Below the pieces are notes generated by a model that worked only from the letters and a program-made list of their open reading frames with translations, made no database searches and had not been told where the DNA came from. The translations under genes were made by a program, and so were the position numbers. A stretch of DNA of 5,533 bases from an uncultured Clostridia bacterium (GTDB lineage Bacteria > Bacillota > Clostridia > Oscillospirales > Acutalibacteraceae), in assembly GCA_946405475.1 (NCBI GenBank), contig CAMJHI010000160.1:1-5533 (forward strand), read 5' to 3'. Below are positions 1 to 5,533 of this stretch, piece after piece (the first letter of the stretch is position 1; every line of letters begins with the position of its first letter).

Positions 1-352
1 AGCGCAGGAATTCAAGGACCGCAAGCTCTACGATATCGACAATTCCCACCTGCGCAAAAAGGTGAAGACCGTCACCGCCGAAAACAGCGACAGCGTTGAA
101 AAGCTCGCCGCCGACGAAGCGAAGGTGCTGCTGTTCACCACCAAGACCTGCCCCAACTGCAAGCTCGCCAAGCGCAGCCTTGACGACGCGGGCGTCGCCT
201 ACACGGTCGTGGACGCGGAGGAACAGCTTGATCTGGTCAGCGAATTCGGCGTCAGCCAGGCGCCCACGCTGGTGGTCGTAAACGGCGCGGAGGCGCAGAA
301 ATACGTCAACGCCTCCAACATCAACCGCTACGCGGCCAGCCAGAAGAAATAA
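1..352 (+). CDS. nrdD: C-terminal end of probable anaerobic (class III) ribonucleoside-triphosphate reductase with fused glutaredoxin-like domain (5' partial)
   Basis: The reading frame is open from the left edge (first full codon at 2) to TAA at 350-352, so the gene begins upstream. The visible 116 residues start with QEFKDRKLYDI, which resembles the tail following the glycyl-radical loop of thioredoxin-type NrdD proteins. A short charged linker follows, then a glutaredoxin/NrdH-like domain from about codon 107 on. That domain has a redox CPNC motif (Cys codons at 149 and 158), the APT segment expected to hold the cis-proline, and a beta-strand/helix pattern typical of small redoxins. Class III reductases make dNTPs without oxygen; this subclass takes electrons from a redoxin rather than formate. 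A separate small redoxin gene starting at GTG 62 is unlikely, because no ribosome site precedes it and the frame continues upstream. The redoxin domain is certain; the NrdD assignment rests on a short tail. A thioredoxin-reductase-like gene follows and probably recharges the domain. Confidence 0.75.
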   Translation, partial: AQEFKDRKLYDIDNSHLRKKVKTVTAENSDSVEKLAADEAKVLLFTTKTCPNCKLAKRSLDDAGVAYTVVDAEEQLDLVSEFGVSQAPTLVVVNGAEAQKYVNASNINRYAASQKK

Positions 353-372
353 GCACCACACATTTCATACCG

Positions 373-406
373 ACAAAGGCAGGAGTAACGCTTCTGCCTT
401 TGTTTT
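373..406 (+). terminator. Intrinsic terminator-like hairpin between nrdD and the flavoprotein gene
   Basis: Bases 373-385 pair with 391-403 (13 bp including one G-T pair) around a 5-base TAACG loop. The hairpin is followed by a run of four T (403-406, the first of them within the stem). The stem is strong but the T-run is short. The ribosome site of the next gene begins almost at once, at 409, leaving no room for a new promoter, so the element probably lets some transcription through or protects the upstream mRNA end. Confidence 0.6.
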
Positions 407-408
407 AC

Positions 409-413
409 GGAGG
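409..413 (+). promoter_or_regulatory. Ribosome binding site that fixes the start at 418
   Basis: GGAGG lies 4 bases before ATG 418. A TTG codon in the same frame at 400 lies inside the terminator-like stem and has no ribosome site, so ATG 418 is the supported start. Confidence 0.75.
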
Positions 414-417
414 AACT

Positions 418-1311
418 ATGAGCGATATCATCATCGTCGGCGCGGGCTGCGCCGGCCTGACCGCCGCCATCTACGCCGCCCGAGCCGGTAAAAGCGTGAC
501 CGTGCTGGAAAACGAAGGCGTCGGCGGACAGATCAGCACCTCGCCCCGGGTCGAGAATTACCCCGGCATCAAAAGCGTCAGCGGCATGGAATTTGCCGAT
601 CGGCTGTTCGATCAGGCCTGTGATCTGGGCGTCGAGCTGCAGCTGGCGCACGCCGAAGGAATTGAAAAAAGCGAAGGCGGCTTCACCGTCAAGACCGATT
701 TCGGCGACCTGACCGGCAAAGCCGTCATTCTCGCCACCGGCTGCAAACACCGCAAGCTGGGGCTGCCCGAGGAAGAGCGCTTCGCCGGCAAGGGCGTATC
801 CTACTGCGCCGTGTGCGACGGCGCGTTTTATAAGGGCAAAACCGTGGCAATCGTCGGCGGGGGCAACGCCGCGCTGCAAAACGCGCTGATGCTCGCCGAC
901 ATTTGCGAAAAAGTGTATCTCATCCACCGCCGCGACGCCTACCGCGCCGAGCGGCAGCTCGCGGAACAGATCGGCAAAGTGTCGAACATCGTGCCGGTGC
1001 TCAACGCGACCGTCAGCGCCCTCAACGGCGGCGACAAGCTGGAAAGCGTGACCGTCACGCAAAACGGAAATGAGAAGAAAGAGATCGAGCTTGAAGGGCT
1101 GTTTGTTTCCATCGGGCAGCAGGCCGACAACGCCGCGTTTGCCGACGCGGTCGCGCTGGACGAAGAGGGCTACATCGTCGCCGGAGAAGACTGCCGGACG
1201 AGCTGCGAGGGCGTTTTCGCCGCGGGCGACTGCCGCACCAAACAGATCCGCCAGCTGACCACCGCCGCGGCGGACGGCGCCGTAGCCGCTCTGGCCGCCT
1301 GCCGACTCTGA
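418..1311 (+). CDS. Thioredoxin reductase-like FAD/NAD(P)H disulfide oxidoreductase
   Basis: The 297-residue product is close to the usual length (about 300-320) of low-molecular-weight thioredoxin reductases. Features in order: FAD-binding GAGCAG at 8-13, GGQ at 36-38, an ATG motif at 106-108, and the redox CAVC at 130-133 (most family members read CATC). Then come the NAD(P)H-binding GGGNAA at 147-152, HRR plus Arg at 170-176 (as in NADPH-using enzymes), and the second FAD motif GD at 270-271 followed by RQLTTAAADGAVAA. It should pass electrons from NAD(P)H through FAD to a redoxin disulfide in the cytoplasm. The gene lies 65 bases after the NrdD-glutaredoxin gene with only a hairpin between them, so the likely partner is that fused redoxin domain. 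It could instead be a general trxB or a ferredoxin-dependent flavin thioredoxin reductase relative, but the HRR...R pattern favours NADPH. The family is sure; the partner is inferred. Confidence 0.92.
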   Translation: MSDIIIVGAGCAGLTAAIYAARAGKSVTVLENEGVGGQISTSPRVENYPGIKSVSGMEFADRLFDQACDLGVELQLAHAEGIEKSEGGFTVKTDFGDLTGKAVILATGCKHRKLGLPEEERFAGKGVSYCAVCDGAFYKGKTVAIVGGGNAALQNALMLADICEKVYLIHRRDAYRAERQLAEQIGKVSNIVPVLNATVSALNGGDKLESVTVTQNGNEKKEIELEGLFVSIGQQADNAAFADAVALDEEGYIVAGEDCRTSCEGVFAAGDCRTKQIRQLTTAAADGAVAALAACRL

Positions 1312-1337
1312 CAAAAAATCAAACCGCACCCCCATTT

Positions 1338-1365
1338 TTCACACAGCCCGCGTTTTTCGCATAAA
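1338..1365 (+). promoter_or_regulatory. Candidate sigma-A promoter of the P-loop ATPase gene
   Basis: TTCACA (1338-1343, 5 of 6 to consensus) and CATAAA (1360-1365, 4 of 6) are separated by 16 bases. Transcription would start near 1372, leaving a short leader with GGAGG at 1383-1387. The element sits in the only gap (85 bases) between the flavoprotein and ATPase genes, where no terminator hairpin was seen. Confidence 0.4.
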
Positions 1366-1396
1366 CTGGGAAAAACATGAACGGAGGCTGATCAGC

Positions 1397-2473
1397 ATGA
1401 AGAATGAGGGCGCGGCTTTTTTTATGGGCACGAACACGGCGCAGGGGTATTTTTCGCTGTTCCCCGAGCTGTTTGACGCAAAGGACGGCTGGACGGCGTA
1501 TTTGATCAAGGGCGGACCGGGAACCGGAAAATCGGGCATGATGAAGCGCATCGCAGCCAAAGCGCAGGAGCGCGGATATGCCGTTGAACGGGTCTATTGC
1601 TCCTCTGACCCGCAATCGCTCGACGCGGTGCGCATTCCGGCGCTGAAGGTCTGTTTGCTTGACGCGACCGCACCGCATACGCTCGACCCGCAATACCCGG
1701 GCGCGGCGGAAACGATCGTCAATCTCGGGGAAGCGTGGGATCGGGAAAAGCTGAAAGAAAACGCCCAACGGATCATGGCTCTGACCGACGGCAACAAGGC
1801 GCTGCACAAGCGAAGCGTGATGTTTTTTCAGGCCGCGGCCTGCGCCCTGGAGGATTCGCGCCGCCGCGCGCTGCGCAGCCTGAACACCGACAAAATCGAG
1901 CGTTACGCGCAGCGGTTCGTCGCGCGGGAGCTGACCGTGAGCAGCGGCAAGGGAACGGAGCGGCGCTGTTTTCTCAACGCGAACACGCCCAACGGCTATC
2001 TGACGCTGTTCGACACGGCGGAAGCGGCCTGCGACAGGATCATCCGCATCACGGACGAAACCGGCGCGGCGGCCGGCGAACTGATGGAGACCCTGCGGCG
2101 TTATGCGATCGGCAGCGGCGTTGACGTGCTGACCTGCCTTGACCCGTTCCGCCCCGAGGGCAGACCGCTGCACGTGATCTTCCCGAACGAGCGTATCGGC
2201 TTTTTCACCGACAACGCCCGGCAAAACTTCAAGCCCTGCGCGCATAAGACGCTGCGCAGCGCCCGGTTTGAACAGGAGGATGCCGCGCTGAGCGGCAGGC
2301 AGCGGCTGCTGTTCAACAAAAAAGCCGCCGCCCAGTTTCTCGGCGACGGCACGGCCCTGCTCGACAAAGCCAAGCGGGTGCATGACGAATTGGAACAGCT
2401 TTATATCGAAGCGATGGATTTTGGCAGGGTCGATCAAATGACCGAAGCCCTTGCCAAAAAGATCTTCGGCTGA
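1397..2473 (+). CDS. P-loop ATPase-like protein of the PRK06851 type, two tandem homologous halves
   Basis: The 358-residue product has a canonical Walker A GGPGTGKS at 39-46, preceded by the N-terminal NTAQGYFSLF segment. After it come YCSSDP (67-72) and a strand ending LLDATAPH (87-94). I recognise this pattern from a clostridial family of uncharacterised ATPase-like proteins (PRK06851). A second related half starts near 192 with NTPNGYLTLF (196-205), continues through a degenerate P-loop region (218-233) and has TCLDP at 246-250. The invariant Lys of the second loop is replaced by Ala226, so only the first half should bind nucleotide in the usual way. No membrane segment or signal peptide is visible, so it should be cytoplasmic. 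The start is supported by GGAGG at 1383-1387, 9 bases before the ATG. The cellular role is not known to me and the neighbours do not reveal it. The gene ends 7 bases from the convergent ktrA-like gene. Confidence 0.82.
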   Translation: MKNEGAAFFMGTNTAQGYFSLFPELFDAKDGWTAYLIKGGPGTGKSGMMKRIAAKAQERGYAVERVYCSSDPQSLDAVRIPALKVCLLDATAPHTLDPQYPGAAETIVNLGEAWDREKLKENAQRIMALTDGNKALHKRSVMFFQAAACALEDSRRRALRSLNTDKIERYAQRFVARELTVSSGKGTERRCFLNANTPNGYLTLFDTAEAACDRIIRITDETGAAAGELMETLRRYAIGSGVDVLTCLDPFRPEGRPLHVIFPNERIGFFTDNARQNFKPCAHKTLRSARFEQEDAALSGRQRLLFNKKAAAQFLGDGTALLDKAKRVHDELEQLYIEAMDFGRVDQMTEALAKKIFG

Positions 2474-2480
2474 ACGGCGC

Positions 2481-3137
2481 TTATTGCAGATCGCGGCACA
2501 GGCGGAACACGTCCTGCGATTTGCCAATCACGACCAGCAGATCGCTCGCCTGAAACACATAATCGCCGCCGGGCATCGGGTTGAGCGTTTCGCCCTTTTT
2601 GATGGCGATCACGTCGACCTTGTGCGCCTTGCGCACGTTCAGCCCCGCGATGGTTTTGCCCACCCATTCGGGCGGGGTCGAAACTTCGTAAATGGAATAT
2701 TCCTCGGTCAGTTCGATGCAGTCGAAAATGTTGTCGGAATTATAGCGGATCGCCAGCCGTTCGGCCGTTTCGCGCTCAGGGTAGATCACTTCATCTGCGC
2801 CGACGTTGATGAGAAAGCGCGCCTGGCTGTCGCGCTTGGCCTTGGACACCACCCATTTGGCGTTGAGATCCTTGAGCATGGCGGTGATTTCGAGCGAGGA
2901 CTGGAAATTTTCACCGATGGTGACGAACACCACGTCGAAATTATTGACGCCAAGCGAACGCAGAACGCCCTCCTTCGCGCAGTCACCGCAGAAAGAATCG
3001 GTGAACATCGGCGCCAGCTCTTCGACCAGCTCTTCGTGCTTGTCGACGATCATGACGTCGTTGCCGAGGTTTTGCATATCGATGGCCAGATGCCGCCCCA
3101 AGCGACCCATGCCGATCACTAAAATATTCTTGCTCAT
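2481..3137 (-). CDS. ktrA: KtrA/TrkA-type potassium uptake regulatory protein (RCK domains)
   Basis: The 218-residue product matches the usual length of KtrA. Its N-terminal RCK_N Rossmann domain has GMGRLG at 9-14, an acidic residue at the end of the second strand (Asp32), and the family block GDCAKEGVLRSLGVNNFD at 51-68 followed by FVTIGENFQSS. The RCK_C domain spans about 138-218. KtrA forms a cytoplasmic octameric ring that gates the KtrB potassium channel in response to ATP/ADP or NAD(H); in several Firmicutes RCK_C also binds cyclic di-AMP. No ktrB-like membrane gene is present in this window: upstream is a metallophosphoesterase gene 20 bases away on the same strand, and downstream is a convergent ATPase gene. 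An AAGGG ribosome site (3144-3148) lies 6 bases before the ATG. The gene is most likely the second cistron of the operon driven from 4341-4369. The family is secure; which channel it serves is unknown. Confidence 0.93.
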   Translation of the reverse strand: MSKNILVIGMGRLGRHLAIDMQNLGNDVMIVDKHEELVEELAPMFTDSFCGDCAKEGVLRSLGVNNFDVVFVTIGENFQSSLEITAMLKDLNAKWVVSKAKRDSQARFLINVGADEVIYPERETAERLAIRYNSDNIFDCIELTEEYSIYEVSTPPEWVGKTIAGLNVRKAHKVDVIAIKKGETLNPMPGGDYVFQASDLLVVIGKSQDVFRLCRDLQ

Positions 3138-3157
3138 CGTTTTCCCTTCCCGATCGT

Positions 3158-4303
3158 TTATTTCTGTTTCAGTCTTTTTTGAAGCTGCTTCACGGCAACG
3201 GCGCCGACAACGGCGGCAGCCGCGCCGGCCGCGACCCGAACAGCCACGTTGAGCACGAAGCTCTGCTTATCGTTGATGCGGCGCTGGATGGGGCCGAGAG
3301 ATTGGCTTTTCAAGCCGAAATCCTGCTTGAAGCGGTAGACCTCGGTCTCGATCCGATCCGGCGCGTTTTCGTCGAGCGTGACCATGCGCACACTGGACCG
3401 GCAGCCGTCGGTATAACAGCGGAAGCCCGCCGTTTTGCACTGCCCCATGGTGACGCCGTCCACCACGCAGGTGAAATCGTTGAGGTGATCGTGCCCGAAA
3501 AACGCAGCGAGGATATCCCCCGTTTTTTTCCAGCTTGCAAACTGGCCGCTGTTGCGGCACGGCGCGCAGGGGCCTTCGCCCAGATAACCGCGCATATTCT
3601 CTTTCGCAACGTAGCGAACGCTCGACCACGCCGCGTGCCCCTTGACCGACTGATACAATTCCCACGGCTTCATCGGGCGCATGGCGTCATATTCCTCCGG
3701 CACGGGGATGTGCTGGAACAGCACGGCGGGCAGCAGCCTGCCGTATCGTTCTTTGAGTTCCTGCGCCTTGCGTTCATACCACGCGATCTGATCCTCATGC
3801 ACCCAGTCATACATGGAAACCGCCTGATCCTCGCAGAGATTGTTGGAATCGAGGAACCACAGATTGAACACGGGCGTTTCGCCGTCGGAGGAAAACACGG
3901 TGTGGTAATAATTCAGGCAGCCCGTGATCGACGGATCGTCGTTGAAAATCAGGCAGCCGGGCATGCTCGCATAGGTTTTCACGATCATGTCTTCGTGGTG
4001 ATGGTCATGCTCATGGTTGCCCATGATGAAGGCAAACGGGATGCGTCGGTCGACCATCGGCTGCGTCACACGGGTGACGACGGCGCGAAACATTTCGGGA
4101 TCGTTATCCGTATCGGTGCAGGTGTCGCCCATGAACACCGCCAGATCGGGCTGAAAGCGGTCGAGCGCGGCGTTGATCAGCCTGGCCATGTCCTCCGCCC
4201 TGGCCTTGCCAAGCGGCGTGTCAATGTCATTGTTTTCGTGCAGGTCGCCCAGACACATGATATGAAATTGGCCGTTTTGTCTGCATTTGAGTTGCATATC
4301 CAT
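3158..4303 (-). CDS. Dcr2-like calcineurin-type metallophosphoesterase with hydrophobic C-terminal tail
   Basis: The 381-residue product carries all metallophosphoesterase metal motifs: GDLH (Asp20, His22), MGDTCTD (Asp60), GNHE (Asn96, His97), FQH (His198) and GHDH (270-273). Blocks such as PFAFIMGNHEHDHH and WFLDSNN resemble the Dcr2-like phosphatase group. The substrate is unknown. There is no signal peptide, but residues 349-371 form a hydrophobic Ala/Val-rich stretch (with one Asn and one Arg) followed by a basic end, KQLQKRLKQK. This looks like a C-terminal membrane anchor with the enzyme on the cytoplasmic side. I chose ATG 4303 because AAGGA (4310-4314) precedes it. An in-frame ATG at 4321 lies only about 13 bases from the predicted transcription start and lacks a ribosome site, and longer versions would begin upstream of the promoter. 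A further ATG at 4297 is possible. The ktrA-like gene follows 20 bases downstream, so the two are probably co-transcribed. Confidence 0.9.
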   Translation of the reverse strand: MDMQLKCRQNGQFHIMCLGDLHENNDIDTPLGKARAEDMARLINAALDRFQPDLAVFMGDTCTDTDNDPEMFRAVVTRVTQPMVDRRIPFAFIMGNHEHDHHHEDMIVKTYASMPGCLIFNDDPSITGCLNYYHTVFSSDGETPVFNLWFLDSNNLCEDQAVSMYDWVHEDQIAWYERKAQELKERYGRLLPAVLFQHIPVPEEYDAMRPMKPWELYQSVKGHAAWSSVRYVAKENMRGYLGEGPCAPCRNSGQFASWKKTGDILAAFFGHDHLNDFTCVVDGVTMGQCKTAGFRCYTDGCRSSVRMVTLDENAPDRIETEVYRFKQDFGLKSQSLGPIQRRINDKQSFVLNVAVRVAAGAAAAVVGAVAVKQLQKRLKQK

Positions 4304-4309
4304 CGTAAT

Positions 4310-4314
4310 TCCTT
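4310..4314 (-). promoter_or_regulatory. Ribosome binding site supporting the start at 4303
   Basis: On the minus strand AAGGA ends 6 bases before ATG 4303. The in-frame ATG at 4321 lacks such a site, and any start beyond about 4334 would lie upstream of the predicted transcript end. Confidence 0.6.
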
Positions 4315-4340
4315 GTTCCATAGCGTGAAATTGCCATTTT

Positions 4341-4369
4341 ATTATAATAAAGGTGATCCGTCCTGTCAA
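4341..4369 (-). promoter_or_regulatory. Perfect-consensus sigma-A promoter of the metallophosphoesterase-ktrA operon
   Basis: Read on the minus strand, TTGACA (4369-4364) and TATAAT (4346-4341) are both exact consensus hexamers with the ideal 17-base spacer. Transcription should start near 4334, about 30 bases before the chosen ATG at 4303. The region is much richer in A and T than the flanking genes. Confidence 0.85.
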
Positions 4370-4383
4370 TGATTTTTGCGGGA

Positions 4384-4412
4384 TTGACGAAAGCGGCGCG
4401 ATGTGATACGCT
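4384..4412 (+). promoter_or_regulatory. Candidate extended -10 promoter of the second metallophosphoesterase gene
   Basis: TTGACG (4384-4389, 5 of 6) and TACGCT (4407-4412, 3 of 6) are spaced by 17 bases. TGA directly before the -10 supplies the TGn extended element. Transcription would start near 4419, just before AAAAGGAGG at 4424-4432. Its -35 box lies 14 bases from the -35 of the divergent promoter. Confidence 0.5.
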
Positions 4413-4439
4413 GTGAGTATCCGAAAAGGAGGCTGACCC

Positions 4440-5533
4440 ATGAAAGAATTTGAACCCGTCCTGCGCTTCCTGGCGATGAGCGATATCCATTTCAGCCGCG
4501 AGTACCCGAGCCGCCAGCAACATTTTGAACGCGGCCTCGCGCTGGCTTATCAGTACGCCGAAACGCAGGCATACAAAAGAATCGACGCAATCACGCTCAA
4601 CGGCGATTTCACCGACCACGGCGAAGAAGAACAGTTTGCCGACATGAAGGAATGCCTTGACCGGTGCGTCAAGCCGGAAACAGAGCTGATTTTGACCCTT
4701 GCGAGCCATGAATACATGTGCGACGGCCACGTGGAACGGGCGACCGAGCGATTAAACCGCTTTTTCGGGCGCAAGCCGGACAACCACACGGTCATCAACG
4801 GCTTTCACTTTATTTCGCTCTCCCCCACCGTGAGCTGCCGGTTTGAGGACGAAAAGCGCGAATACCTGAAAACCGAGCTGGCGAAGGCGCACGCGGACAC
4901 GCCGCTTCTGCCCGTTTTTCTGTTCCAGCACCCGCACATCAAAAAAACGGTCTACGGCAGCATCGACTGGGGCGAAAACGATCTGAACGACATTCTGGTG
5001 AATTACCCGCAGATCGTGGACTTTTCGGGGCATTCCCACGCGCCCGTCAACGACCCGCGCAGCGTGCATCAGCGCCATTTCACCTGCGCCGGCACCGGCT
5101 CGTTCAGCTATTTTGAGCTGGATGAATTCGACAAGGTCTACGGCACGGTCCCGCCGCAGGAGGAATTCGCCGCGCAGTTTCTGATCGTGGAGGTCAGCCG
5201 CGCAGGCGCGGTGAAAATCATGCCTTACGACGTGATCACCGAACGGTTTTTCGACAGGGAGTACCTGATCGAAACGCCGTGGGACCCCGACTCGTTCACC
5301 TACACGGACGAACGCTATTTTGCCGCGCAGAAGCCGGAATTTCTGCCCGGCGCCGCCATCGACGTGACCGTGACGCCAGACGGCGTGGCCTTCACCTTCG
5401 ATCAGGCCGACGGCAAAAACGAGCGGATCAACGATTACACCCTCACCGTTACCGATAACCGCGACGGCAGCATCGTGCGCCGCATCTGCTTCTGGTCGCA
5501 GTATTACCTCAACGACATGCCCCAGCGGCTGAC
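4440..5533 (+). CDS. Metallophosphoesterase with variant GNH motif and C-terminal beta-rich region (3' partial)
   Basis: The frame starts at ATG 4440, 7 bases after a strong AAAAGGAGG ribosome site (4424-4432), and is still open at the right edge after 364 codons. The first 240 residues form a calcineurin-like phosphoesterase domain: SDIH (Asp15, His17), NGDFTD (Asp56), FQH (His164) and GHSH (197-200). The third motif, normally GNH(D/E), reads ASHE at 88-91, so the usual metal-binding Asn is Ser89. From about 245 the protein becomes beta-rich (for example TVTPDGVAFTFD at 311-321 and DYTLTVTDNRDGS at 332-344), which suggests an immunoglobulin- or fibronectin-like accessory domain. There is no signal peptide or membrane segment in the visible part. 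It is not a close copy of the divergently transcribed phosphoesterase; the two share only the general fold motifs. The substrate is unknown, and the partial end prevents a final length. Confidence 0.88.
   Translation, partial: MKEFEPVLRFLAMSDIHFSREYPSRQQHFERGLALAYQYAETQAYKRIDAITLNGDFTDHGEEEQFADMKECLDRCVKPETELILTLASHEYMCDGHVERATERLNRFFGRKPDNHTVINGFHFISLSPTVSCRFEDEKREYLKTELAKAHADTPLLPVFLFQHPHIKKTVYGSIDWGENDLNDILVNYPQIVDFSGHSHAPVNDPRSVHQRHFTCAGTGSFSYFELDEFDKVYGTVPPQEEFAAQFLIVEVSRAGAVKIMPYDVITERFFDREYLIETPWDPDSFTYTDERYFAAQKPEFLPGAAIDVTVTPDGVAFTFDQADGKNERINDYTLTVTDNRDGSIVRRICFWSQYYLNDMPQRL

Noticed and set aside
62..352. A stand-alone glutaredoxin gene starting at GTG 62
   Set aside because: No ribosome site precedes the GTG, and the frame is open to the window edge with NrdD-like tail residues.
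328..1335. A 335-codon open frame on the minus strand across the flavoprotein gene
   Set aside because: It is antisense to a gene with complete flavoprotein motifs, has no recognisable domain, and is expected from GC-rich codon use.
2442..2470. The CCGAAG/CTTCGG inverted repeat as a bidirectional terminator
   Set aside because: Only a 6-bp stem with a 16-base loop, inside coding sequence and without a following T-run.
1319..2527. A 402-codon open frame on the minus strand across the ATPase gene
   Set aside because: It is antisense to the Walker A protein, low in recognisable motifs and overlaps the end of the ktrA-like gene; a by-product of base composition.
2451..3122. A 223-codon plus-strand frame opposite the ktrA-like gene
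   Set aside because: The minus-strand product is a full-length RCK protein, and the plus-strand frame has no known motif.
3179..4372. A 397-codon plus-strand frame opposite the first metallophosphoesterase
   Set aside because: It lies antisense to a gene with all five metal motifs and a consensus promoter; its His-rich translation is the mirror of the metal-binding codons.
4304..4441. An N-terminal extension of the first metallophosphoesterase to a start near 4441
   Set aside because: It would run through the perfect-consensus promoter and start upstream of the predicted transcript; the domain begins just after 4303.

Overview
The window looks like a chromosomal segment of an anaerobic, fairly GC-rich Firmicute (Clostridia, perhaps an Oscillospiraceae- or Christensenellales-like gut lineage). 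This rests on strong GGAGG-type ribosome sites, sigma-A style promoters, a thioredoxin-type anaerobic ribonucleotide reductase tail and a KtrA-type RCK protein. The taxon is inferred from gene content and style, not from a marker gene. No mobile element, tRNA, rRNA or CRISPR array was seen.

Layout, left to right. (1) 1-352 (+): 3' end of a gene whose product ends in a glutaredoxin-like domain with a CPNC motif. The residues before that domain resemble the C-terminus of class III (anaerobic) ribonucleotide reductase NrdD. (2) 373-406: a 13-bp hairpin with a short T-run. (3) 418-1311 (+): a thioredoxin-reductase-like flavoprotein. Genes 1 and 3 read together as an NAD(P)H -> flavoprotein -> fused glutaredoxin -> NrdD electron chain. 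(4) 1397-2473 (+): a P-loop ATPase-like protein of a clostridial family, built from two related halves of which only the first keeps a Walker A motif; it has its own candidate promoter. (5) 2481-3137 (-): a KtrA/TrkA-type potassium channel regulator (RCK) without a channel gene beside it. (6) 3158-4303 (-): a Dcr2-like metallophosphoesterase with a hydrophobic, basic-ended C-terminal tail. Genes 6 and 5 form a two-gene operon behind a perfect-consensus TTGACA-N17-TATAAT promoter. (7) 4440-5533 (+, runs off the end): a second, different metallophosphoesterase, transcribed divergently from gene 6, in which the usual GNH(D/E) motif reads ASHE.

Most of the window is ordinary housekeeping or accessory content. 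The points most worth checking are the redoxin fused to the reductase next to its probable reductase gene, the degenerate second P-loop, the membrane-tail phosphoesterase co-transcribed with an orphan KtrA, and the lost metal-ligand Asn in the second phosphoesterase. No stretch longer than 300 bases lacks a gene.
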